DNA of 64,000 bases, from the NCBI RefSeq assembly GCF_033115175.1, contig NC_084831.1, positions 15,725,138 through 15,789,137 on the forward strand, in the 5' to 3' direction. Below are positions 55,598-64,000 of this stretch, piece by piece; within the stretch, counting starts at the first letter, position 1; the number at the start of each line of letters is the position of its first letter. Origin of the DNA: Lepus europaeus (taxonomy: Eukaryota; Chordata; Mammalia; Lagomorpha; Leporidae). The notes under the pieces were generated by a model that ran no database searches, was not told the DNA's origin, and saw only the letters and a list, made by a program, of their open reading frames with translations. Position numbers and translations under genes: made by a program.

Positions 55598-56043
55598 TCA
55601 TGGAATACTACTCAGCTATAAAAAAAAATCAAATCCTCTTTTGCAACAAGATGGATGTAACTGGAAGCCAATATACTTAGTGAAATAAGCCAGTCCCAAA
55701 AAGACAAATATCATTTGTTTTCCCTGATCTGTGGTGACTAATAGAATGAAAAATGTATAGGAGTGAAATTCACACTTTGAGATTCATTGAATTTTACAGC
55801 CCTTATATCTAGTGTTGAGGAATAGTGTTTTTTCCTTCTTACTATTTGTTGAAGTCTTCACTTACTGTAGGGTTAATCTTATGAGTACAAAGTAAACTGA
55901 AAGTAGATCATTGTAGGAATTAAGAGGGAATAAGAATAAGAAGGGAGGGTGGGAGGGTGGGCAGAAGGAAGGGTAGGGTGGGAAACATCACTATGTTCCT
56001 AAATCTGTATGTATAAATTACATGAAAAAGAATAAAATATTTC
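55090..56043 (+). mobile_element. Second L1 ORF2 C-terminus plus 3' UTR
   Basis: Repeats the 'ACCCAGCAATCCCACTCCTGG' and 'AAGCCAGTCCCAAAAAGACA' blocks seen about 625-690 bases earlier, then runs through a short 3' UTR with a G-rich purine tract to the A-rich end. A pure (AT)n microsatellite lies at about 55553-55587. Confidence 0.85.
55943..55961 (+). other. G-quadruplex motif in the L1 3' UTR
   Basis: GGGAGGGTGGGAGGGTGGG has five G3 runs separated by single bases, an ideal quadruplex pattern. L1 3' UTRs of several mammals carry such G-rich purine tracts. More G-runs follow at 56044-56060. Confidence 0.8.
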
Positions 56044-56060
56044 AGGGGGGAGGGGGGGAG

Positions 56061-58118
56061 GAGAACCTTGAGGATCCTGGTGACTCTCCTGCGCCACCTG
56101 CTGGTAGCTTGGGAAAATGTGTCAGGGGCTTGAGAATCCCAGAGCAGCTATGGGAAGGGGCTGTTGGGGCTGTCTTCTTCACTCCTGCACTGCGTCTTAG
56201 ACTGGAAACCCCACTTGGGGGCCTGTGGTCAAAGATATCTTATGTCCTGACCTTTGCCAGGCCTTGGTCACAGGCTGCAGTCAGAAGCAATGACAGGAGT
56301 TTATGGTATGGGGTTGGGAGGGTCTCTGCTCTGTGATGTGGGTGTGCATCGTGTGTGTGTGTGCCCTGGGGTTGCAGGTGTGAGGAATGTGTGCATGGGG
56401 CATCAGCGTGTAAGTTCCGGGTGTGTACTTGTGCTTGGTGCTCTGGGCGTGGGAGAGAGGAAGAAGGCAGTGAGCCTCACCTGGATCCACCAGGTGTTCA
56501 CAGGGGAGTGACAGGGGATGGGGTGGCTCGGAGGCTCCTAGAGTGTCCTGGTGGGATGGGCCCATTGTCCTGACACACCCTGTCTTGGCTGCCTTTCCCT
56601 ACGATCTCACTTCCACTCTCCCCATCTCAGTTTCTCAGAGTCACTGTCTAGACACCCTGCCGGCCCTCAACTCCAGCAGCTCCTAAGACAACGAGGAAAG
56701 CAGCCCGAGAGGAAACCCCAACATGCTGAGGCCAGCAGAGCACAAACATGGTGAGAGCCCGCATCGGTGGTGCCAGTGCCGCACGGCTGAACCAAGCAAG
56801 CAGGGGCTCCACCTTCCAGCTCAGTGAGAAAACCCATAGCGTTTAGGGCTGTTGGAATGGGGTTATCTATTCCTGTGGCTGAAAACTTTCTAAAAATACA
56901 ACACTGTACAAGGACAGAGCCCATGGGAAGGGCAGGGTGGCAGCCACGTGTGTGTGTGCACAGGCGCTGTGTGCATTGGCGCCTGCCACGTGCCAGCCCT
57001 GCACTGTGGATCTGCAGTGTGTCTTTGTGCCCATCCCACTCAGCTCCCTTGCCAGTTCCAGGCTTTGTCTTTCTGGAGCCAACCCCTCCTCCCAGCCTGC
57101 CTACCTGATGCTCCACCTCCCCTCCCCTGGCCAACTGGCCATCTTTGTAGACTCCCCCCAACCCCGGGCAGCCCCCTTGAATTCTTGCTCAGGAAGCCGC
57201 CCGTGGAGGCTTAGCCCACTGCGCCATAGTGCCGGCCCCTCTCTTCTCCTTTTCTTCCATGGTGAGAGGATCGTCCACTGTGCACAGGGCTGTGCGGAAT
57301 GGAAACCACATCTCCCTGCCTCCCAGGCAGCCCGGTGAGGCCAGGTGCAGAGGAGGTGGTGCAGATCCCATGTCCCACCTGAGGGGTCGGGAGCTGGCGG
57401 GCCATGGGGAAGTCCCACAGGCAGGACCATGTTTTACTAGTATCTCCCACTCCTGCCTGATCTCACATTACTGAGGGCTCCAGGCGCTGTTCAGAGCACT
57501 GAGGCCCCTGCAGGGGGTGGAAAGGACAGACGCCTGCTGGGGGAGAGGGGGAGGGCTCCCTTCCAGTGGTCATTCATCCCAGGATGCCCTGTTCTGGAGA
57601 ACGCTGCTGTCCAGCCCCCACCCTCAGCAGCAGGGACACACGGGGCCTCCAGAGCGGCCTGTGTGAGCGCCAAGGCCAAGTGCACCTCCCGGGCAGGAAG
57701 ACGAGGACGTCTGAGGCCCATCAGCTTCATTCATTCATGGTTGCCTCTTTTTTAGGTATGGTGCTTGACCCCTGCTGCGTGCCAGGCTCCCTCCTGGACT
57801 CTGGGAATTTGAAGATGAATGAGAAAGGTTGGGGCTCCCTGGAGCTTCCTGTCTGGTAGGAGTTAAAACTGGCAACTCCCTCCCTCCCCAGAAGTCTCTG
57901 AGCTTCCTACAGTCCCCTTGCTGGCCCCGACACTCTCTCCCCTGCCCGGACCGGGCTCCTAATCCCTCACCTGAACTCCCACCTCCCATCCGGGAAGCCG
58001 CCTGCTTTGCTTCAGACTGAGACCCCTCGATCTTCCCAGCCAGCTACCGCCCAGGGCGGGGGTGGGGAGGCTCGTCCTTAGGGATTTTGCTCACTCTGCT
58101 CCTGGACAAGAAAACTCC
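56061..58118. other. Arm B intergenic DNA, no gene seen
   Basis: Aligns in parts with 15750-17960 of arm A. GT-rich stretches lie near 56355 and 56950. Frames up to 164 codons on both strands lack features and are not preserved in arm A. Confidence 0.5.
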
Positions 58119-58490
58119 TAGAGGGTGTGGTCGTGGTGCAGCAGGTTCAGCTCTCTCGCGCGATGCCAGCCTCCTGTATCGGAGCATCCCTTTGAGTCCT
58201 GCTGCTCCTCTCCTGTCCCGGCTTCCTGCTAATGCACCTGGGAAGTCAACGGTTGATTGCCAGGCCTTGGGCCTCTGACGCCCATGTCAGAAATCAGAAT
58301 GGAGTTTCCCGTGCTGGCCTCAGCTTTGCTCAGACCTGACCATTGTGAGCGTGTGTGGAGTGAACCAGCACGTGCAAGATTCATTCATTCTTATTCTCTC
58401 TCTCTCTCTCTCTCTCTCTCCCTCCCTCCCTCTCTCTCTCTCTCTCTCTCTCCCCCACTATGCCCTTCCTAGAAAGACATAAATCCTTAA
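58119..58490 (+). repeat. Diverged C-SINE with long (CT)n
   Basis: 'GTGGTCGTGGTGCAGCAGGTTC' to the tail at 'GACATAAATCCTTAAAG'. A CT/CCCT run fills about 58396-58452. Confidence 0.82.
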
Positions 58491-58736
58491 AGATAAGAAA
58501 AAACTCCCAGAAGGTCAGTCAGTGGCACAGCTGTCTCTGTCTCTCCCTCTTTTGCTTTATGACTCTGACTTTCAAAATAAATGACTAAATCTTAATAAAA
58601 GAAAAGAAATGCATTTGTTTTAAGAGAAAAGAAAGTCCCAACCTCATATCACTATGACCTGCCCAGGGGTCTTCTAGGACCCAGGCTCACCTCTCTCCCA
58701 TTGGAGCTCTCTTCATTTTTTAAAAGATTTTATTTA

Positions 58737-58997
58737 GGGGCTGACGCCGTGGCTCGCTTGGTTAATCCTCCACCTGCGGCTCTGGCATCCCATATGGGTG
58801 CTGGTTCTAGTCCCGGTGGCTCCTCTTCCAATCCAGCTCTCTGCTGTAGCCCGAGAAGGCAGTGGAGGATGGCCCAAGTGCTTGGGCCCTGCACCCGCAT
58901 GGGAGACCAGGAGGAAGCACCTGGCTCCTGGCTTTGGATTAGCGCAGCACCGGCTGTAGCGGCCGTTTGGGGAGTGAACCAACGGAAGAAAGACCTT

Positions 58998-59029
<32 letters not shown>

Positions 59030-59050
59030 ACTCTACCTGTCGAATTAAAA
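58737..59050 (+). repeat. C-SINE inserted in another C-SINE's tail
   Basis: 'GGGGCTGACGCCGTGGCTCG' to 'CTACCTGTCGAATTAAAAA'. The AAAGATTTTATTTA just before it and the TTATTTATTTATTTG after it belong to the opposite-strand SINE that continues to the right. Confidence 0.92.
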
Positions 59051-59055
59051 AAAAT

Positions 59056-59372
59056 TATTTATTTATTTATTTGAAAGTTTATTTACTTAAGAGTTATAGA
59101 GAGAAGGGGAGAGAAATCTTCCATCTGTTGGTTCATGAGAAATGATTGCAATGACCAGGGCTAGGCCAGGCCAAAGCCAGGAGCCAGGAGCTTCATTGGG
59201 GTCTCCCACAGGGTGGCAGGGGCCCAAGGACTTGGGCCTCTGCTGCTGCTTTCCGCAGGCCATTAGCAGGGAGCTGGATTGGCACAGGAGCAGCCCGGGA
59301 TGAAAGCAGCTCTCTTATGGGATGCCAGCATCTCCGGCAGTAGCTTTACCTGCTATGCCACAACGCCGGCCC
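59056..59372 (-). repeat. C-SINE
   Basis: 'TTATTTATTTATTTGAAAG' to 'TATGCCACAACGCCGGCCC'. With the preceding plus-strand copy it forms an inverted pair. Confidence 0.92.
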
Positions 59373-59852
59373 TTTTGCTGTCTTTAAATTCTCATTTCAG
59401 GTAGCAGGACTGGGTTAGCCACAGTCTTCATCCACTAACCCTGTCTCATCCTCAGCACCTGAACCGGTGTCATTTAGTCTGCTCCTGGCCAATGCTACCG
59501 AGAATCACAGTGGTTTTCAGTAATGCCATCGGAACCTTCCAGACCACGTGTAATACAAGGACAGGGCTGGATCCCAGAAGCGTTGTCCTCAATGAGATAT
59601 GCCCCAACACAAAAAGTTCCTACTGTGTGGTTCCAGCCTGGGAGAGGCAGGACCCTCCCTGGAGCTGGCCAGGAACAGGAGTGGGGTTCAGACGGAGACG
59701 AGGCAGGAGGGGGAGTCCTGAGAGTGCTGATGTCTGTCACCTGGTTATGGTGGTGGTGTCAGGACTCACTGAATTTTAAAACTTATCTGAGTTTTTAACT
59801 GAATGCAGGTCAGTTTTTGTCCTGTGTAAGTTAACCTTCAAAAAAGACAAAC
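59373..59852. other. Arm B intergenic DNA, no gene seen
   Basis: No recognisable repeat. Frames of 81-95 codons overlap on both strands and look random. Confidence 0.45.
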
Positions 59853-59853
59853 A

Positions 59854-60110
59854 GGGGCCAGCACTGTGGCATAGCGGGTAAAGCTGCCGCTTGCAGTGTC
59901 GGCATCCCATATGGGCGCTGGTTCGAGTCCCGGCTGCACCACTTCCAATTCAGCTCTCTGCTATGGCCTTGGAAAGCCGTAGAAGTTGGTCCAAGTTCTT
60001 GGGCCCCTGCACCCGTGTGGGAGACCCGGAAGGAGCTCCTGGCTCCTGGTTTAGGATCAGAACAGTTCCAGCCATTGCGGCCAACTGGGGAGTCAACCAA
60101 CGGATAGAAG

Positions 60111-60158
<48 letters not shown>

Positions 60159-60222
60159 CTCCTTCTCTCTCTGTGTAACTCTGACTTTCAATTAAATAAA
60201 TAAATAAATCTTAAAAAAAACC
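59854..60222 (+). repeat. C-SINE with (CT)n(GT)n
   Basis: 'GGGGCCAGCACTGTGGCATAG' to 'CAATTAAATAAATAAATAAA'. A (CT)n then (GT)n microsatellite lies near 60112-60160. Confidence 0.94.
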
Positions 60223-60411
60223 AAAAACAGAACAAAGCTAGAGCCTCTGGCAACATGTAATCTACCCCGTCCCAGACTTGCGCCAACTCCACCTGCGTCA
60301 TTTGCTACTCAGGCCTTTGCGTTCCTTTTCATGTAGCGCTGTCTGCGCATGTATAGTCCTTCGCAAGTACACCTTAACATTTCCGTTGCTTTAAATTCTT
60401 AAAAATGACAT

Positions 60412-60985
60412 TATGACAGCGGATGGCGGCTGTCTGACCCAATCGCCATACACCCGAATGCCTGCATCTCATCCTCAGATCAGGTTCCCGACGCCAGCTC
60501 CCAGCCGACATGGAGCCTGGGAGGCTGTGTGGACGGCTCAGGTGATGGGGTCCCTGCAGCCCATGCAGGAGACCTGAGTGGATTCCGGGCTCCAGTCCCC
60601 ACCCCCCAGCCTCAGTCCTGCGGGCTTCTGGGGATCAAACAGTGGACGGGAGCTTTCTCTGTCCCCCTCTGCCCTCTGCCCTCAAGTTAAAAGGGGGCGA
60701 GTATGTGAACACTGGCCACAGCAGTCGCCTCTTGGGACACCTGCAGTCCGCATCAGAGTGCCAGAGCCCAAGTCCCAGCTGTGCTTCCAGTCCCAGACTC
60801 CTGCCTCTGGGAGGCGGCGAGTGATGGCTCAGGAACTTGAGTCCCTCCAACCCGCAGGGGAGACCCAAATCAAGTCCAGGCTCCAAGCTTCCTCTTCACT
60901 CAGCATCAGCACTTTACCAGCATTCGGGGAGTTCTTTGTGTCTGTCTGTGTCTCTCGGCCTTTCAAATAAATAACGCCACTTTTT
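60412..60985 (+). repeat. Two old C-SINEs in tandem
   Basis: The first copy, to about 60695, has 'CCAGCTCCCAGCCGACATGG'. The second has 'CCAAGTCCCAGCTGTGCTTCC' and ends 'GCCTTTCAAATAAATAACG'. They correspond in position to the SINE pair at 19067-19628 in arm A, suggesting insertion before the duplication. Confidence 0.7.
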
Positions 60986-61454
60986 CTAAGATATTAAATT
61001 GCATATACTCTTCGGGACCCTACCTTTTCTCTGTTTACGTCCCAGGAAGTGACTCCAGGGGGCACAGCAGCTGAGTCACCTGCTACCGTGTGAGCGTCCT
61101 GCACACGAGCATCCACTCACCGCGGTGGGTGTCTGGGTCGCTTCCTGATCCTGGCTAGTCCGGACCTGGGGGGGGGGGGGGTGCTCTGAATGTTCCTCCG
61201 TGTTCCTTCAGGCACAGATACAGGAGCTGTGACCGAGGAGGGGCCTGTGGCGTCAGCCCGAGTCCAGCTCCGGGAGTGACGTCTGCTTTGGCCTCAGCCC
61301 CCTCCGTGCTGCGCTTGGACTCCTAAGCCCCGAGCACCCTGGGCTCCTTCTCTTGAGCAGACCGAGTGCATCCCAGCCTCCGGAGCTTTGCCCTTGCCTC
61401 CCCTTCCACCTGGAGGGCTTCGTGCACGGCTTCCCTTGGCTGGATTTCTCAAAC

Positions 61455-61688
61455 ACTTGTTTCCATTTTATTTGAAAGGCAAAGAGAACGGGATAGAGAA
61501 CTCTTCCATGCGCTGGTTCAGTTGCCCAACTGCATGCAACGGAGCCAAGTATGTGAGCCATCATCTGCTCTCTCTCGAGATGCCATTAGCAGGAAAGAGG
61601 ACTCTGGAGCCAAGCGAGAGCTTGAACCCAGGCCTTCCAGTCTGGGGTGCAGGTGTCACAAGTGGCGTCTGCCCCTCCCCTCGCTGAC
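61455..61688 (-). repeat. Old C-SINE, partner of the one at 20755
   Basis: 'CCATTTTATTTGAAAGGCAAAG' to 'AGTGGCGTCTGCCCCTCCCC'. Confidence 0.8.
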
Positions 61689-61789
61689 TTTTATCTGTAA
61701 CTTTCGGACTCAATCAAGTGCTGCTGCCCCTTCAGTCCAACAAGAGTCCCTCCCGTCCCCACCAGTCACCCCAGACCAAGCACAGCCTT

Positions 61790-61925
61790 GTTGACTTTGT
61801 TGATTTTTCATTATCTCCCCACTAGACTGAAACTCCAAGAGGGTGGGGGCCACATATTGTGCTTGGCTGCGGCCCCTGGAGCAGTGCCTGGGGCTCCATG
61901 GAGCAGGTGCTCAGTAAGATCTCTC
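61790..61925 (+). repeat. L2 3' end
   Basis: 'ATCTCCCCACTAGACTGAAACTCC', 'AGAGGGTGGGGGCCACATATTG' and 'GCAGTGCCTGGGGCTCCATGG' then 'AGGTGCTCAGTAAG' are the hallmark L2 3' end. The arm A remnant is at about 21280. Confidence 0.82.
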
Positions 61926-62082
61926 GACTGAGGTGGATAGGGATATATACATTTATATATATTTATATATGTATAGATATATACACACATGTATATATGG
62001 TCACATTGCTCAAGACATATGACTTATTTATGCTTTTTCTTTTTTACCTTAATATTTTATTATTTTTGAGGTGACATTTTTA

Positions 62083-62454
62083 TTTTATTTTATTTTTTTT
62101 TAATTTTTTTTAATTTTTTTTTTCTTTTTGATAGGCAGAGTGGACAGTGAGAGAGAGACAGAGAGAAAGGTCTTCCTTTTGCCGTTGGTTCACCCTCCAA
62201 TGGCCGCCGCGGTAGGCGCGCTGCGGCCGGCGCACCGCGCTGATCCGATGGCAGGAGCCAGGGGCTTATCCTGGTCTCCCATGGGGTGCAGGGCCCAAGG
62301 ACCTGGGCCATCCTCCACTGCACTCCCTGGCCACAGCAGAGAGCTGGCCTGGAAGAGGGGCAACCAGGACAGGGTTGGTGCCCCAACCGGGACTAGAACC
62401 CGGTGTGCCGGCGCCGCAAGGCGGAGGATTAGCCTAGTGAGCCGCGGCGCCGGC
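62083..62454 (-). repeat. Young C-SINE, present only in arm B
   Basis: A CpG-rich full copy flanked by TGAGGTGACATTTTTA at 62067-62082 and 62455-62470. It lies about 480 bases upstream of the second elastase-like gene. Arm A is empty here. Confidence 0.97.
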
Positions 62455-62881
62455 TGAGGTGACATTTTTAATTTGTATTCTATTCAAAGGCAAATGCTCA
62501 ACTCAATAAATAATTAAGCAAATAAAAAGTAAAACCATCTTATTTCAGCAGGAAACTAAATAAGGGCTAATAATAATAATGATAATCAAACAAGATGATG
62601 CTCAATGAGTCTGAGTATTCACCCCACATCAGCCATGGGGAGCCTGAGACTCGGAGAGGTGAGCTCACGTGCTCAAGGCCTGGAGGCGGCACGGGCAGGT
62701 GGCAATCCAGGTCTGATGGTTCCCGTGCCCGTGCTCTTTCCTGAAGGAGGTGGCGAGTTCTGATGCCAACTTTCCATCCTGCAGTGGGCGGGGCTGTGGC
62801 CTTGGACCCTGGGAGGCCTGGTGCTCCACCACCTGTGCTGGGCCTGGGGCCCAATCCAGCCCCCTCTGCCCGCCTCCGCCC

Positions 62882-62888
62882 TATATCA
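62882..62888 (+). promoter_or_regulatory. TATA box of the second elastase-like copy
   Basis: TATATCA, 48 bases before the ATG, in a promoter alignable with the first gene but lacking its three-E-box segment. Confidence 0.72.
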
Positions 62889-62929
62889 GAGCCTTGGCTC
62901 TGTGTCCGCTCCTGTCACGACGAGACAAG

Positions 62930-62969
62930 ATGCTCCGGCTGCTGAGCGCCCTCCTGCTTGTGGCCTTTG
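62930..62969 (+). CDS. Second elastase-like gene, exon 1 (partial gene)
   Basis: Encodes [13 protein letters not shown] and ends in the same phase as exon 1 of the first gene, at the donor GTAAGA. Only one base of the exon differs (Leu13 to Phe). The short 5' UTR differs from that of the first gene. Exon 2 of the first gene starts 1222 bases after its exon 1, so the next exon here should lie just past the right edge. Whether the rest is intact cannot be judged from this window. It could be the canonical CELA3 of the species. Confidence 0.85.
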
Positions 62970-63417
62970 GTAAGAACCCAGCCCACGTCTGTGCCCTGTG
63001 CTGCCTGGGCCAGGAGCCCTGAGATCTGCTCCCCACCCTGGGTCCTGTGGTCCCCAGCCCCTGCTCCATAGGAGGGGTCTCAGCTCATTCCTGGGGCACA
63101 ACAGCGCCGGTTTCCAGCTGGTGCTGGGGAGCAGAGAGAGGGAAGCAGGAGAGAGACCAGCTCAGGAGAAGGGCCAGGAGCGGCACCAAGGGCCAAGGAG
63201 GGCATCCATGGTGGGGCAGCAGACACAGCCGAGTGGTGAGGACTCTGGCTCTGCACTTAGCCCGCGTGGGGTGGGAATTCCACTCCCTGCTGAACGCTCC
63301 GGTTCCCCACTCACACTCTCCCCACCCTGCTCCCGTAGCCTGTGGCCCAGCCTTGTCCTGGCCTCTCTGTCACTTTGCCTTGCAGCTCAGGGCCACCTCC
63401 TCTGAGCAGCCTCCCCT

Positions 63418-63612
63418 GACTGACAGTCATGGGAACAGACAACATTTACCCAGCGCTTACCGTGTGCCAGGCAGAATGTCAACGTTTTTTTCTTATATGA
63501 GCTCATGTAATTCTCACGACGGCTCATGATGTCAGCTCTGTTATTGTTCACTTTTACACATGGGGAAACTGACCCTCAGAGAAGTCCAGTAGCTCATCCC
63601 AGAACAAGGGGT
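63418..63612 (-). repeat. MIR in intron 1, partner of the one at 22252
   Basis: 'GCGCTTACCGTGTGCCAGGCAG', 'ACATGGGGAAACTGACCCTCAG' and 'GTAGCTCATCCCAGAACAAGG'. Confidence 0.85.
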
Positions 63613-63649
63613 CCAGACGGTCTTACTCCAAAGCCTCCTCTCCCTTCAA

Positions 63650-63920
63650 AAACCTTTATTCACATGTTTTCCTTAAAAGGTAGAGACAGACGCGGACCAG
63701 CTGACACAGATGTCTCCCATCCCCCCATCCCATCCCCAAGTGCCTCAGGCAGCCAGGAGCCATTGGATGGCAGGGACCCAGGAACTTGGGTCATCACCAT
63801 AGCCTCCTGGGGCGCACATTAACAGGAAGTTGGAATCCAGAATGGAGCCAAAACTCAAGCCCAGGGACTCCAGTGTGGGGTATGGGTATTGGCATCCTAC
63901 GGGGCACCCATGCCCACCAC
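63650..63920 (-). repeat. Old C-SINE, partner of the one at 22493
   Basis: A diverged minus-strand copy with 'GTGCCTCAGGCAGCCAGGAGCC' and 'GCACATTAACAGGAAGTTGG'. Confidence 0.78.
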
Positions 63921-64000
63921 GAGCCTCCGCCCTGTGACAGCAGCCCGCACCCCAGGAGAGCTCACTGGGGTCAGGCACTGTTTAGGCATCCGCCTCCTCA

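Larger units (their letters stand above)
47866..56043 (+). mobile_element. LINE-1 mosaic with five C-SINE insertions
   Basis: Plus-strand L1 DNA from a 5' start ('AAGATGGCTGAATAGGG') to an A-rich end ('AAGAATAAAATATTTC'). The order of parts is not that of one element: ORF1 start (49371-49700), ORF2 pieces (49740-50490), ORF1 end (50886-51120), ORF2 endonuclease region (51220-52330), reverse transcriptase (52370-54240), ORF2 end (54240-55080), ORF2 end again (55090-55740), then the 3' UTR. At least two L1 copies are joined or nested. Every coding part is broken. Arm A has no L1 here (about 15640). Confidence 0.85.
62970..64000 (+). other. Intron 1 of the second elastase-like gene (runs off window)
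   Basis: The first 100 or so bases are almost identical to intron 1 of the first copy, then identity falls. It contains the shared MIR (about 63418-63612) and the shared old C-SINE (about 63650-63920) in the same order as the first gene. No other element is seen. Confidence 0.8.

Overview
The window is mammalian nuclear DNA, almost certainly from a rabbit (Oryctolagus) or a close lagomorph. It is packed with lagomorph C-SINEs (tRNA-like head, CT-rich tail end, then an A-rich or AAATAAATAAAT tail) and with LINE-1 copies that have the long 3' UTR I associate with rabbit L1. All family names come from reading the sequence and from memory; no search was run.

Layout. 1-11.3 kb is repeat-dominated: an inverted duplication cut by the window edge (1-1935), about 1 kb of unassigned and AT-rich DNA, an internally deleted minus-strand L1 (about 3.24-9.29 kb), and about 1.2 kb of unassigned DNA ending in a GGAA microsatellite. 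From about 11.3 kb the DNA is arm A of an old tandem segmental duplication. Its partner, arm B, starts at about 41.95 kb and runs off the right edge. The arms are collinear through many anchors, including shared old MIR, L2 and C-SINE copies. They differ by later insertions: a young SINE at 14.4 kb in A, and young SINEs at 46.1 and 62.1 kb plus an 8 kb L1 block at 47.9-56.0 kb in B.

Genes. Arm A carries a complete eight-exon gene for a secreted pancreatic-type serine protease of the elastase family (CELA3-like, 272 aa, 21775-28089, + strand). It has an intact catalytic triad, in-phase splice sites, a TATA box and a poly(A) signal. It differs from the usual family members: four extra cysteines, an unusual tail ending Cys-Ser-Cys, four N-glycosylation sequons and Ala at the primary pocket position 189. 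Arm B repeats the promoter and exon 1 of a second copy (62930 onward); its later exons lie outside the window. Between the two copies lie an orphan CpG island with two perfect CRE sites (34.2-35.2 kb) and an intronless, full-length TIMM8A retrocopy with an uninterrupted 95-codon frame (43138-43425).

The two elastase-type copies probably form a small tandem family expressed in pancreatic acinar cells, comparable to human CELA3A/CELA3B. The CpG island could be the start of an independent housekeeping-type transcript. Most other open frames in the window are chance frames within SINEs, L1s or GC-rich DNA.
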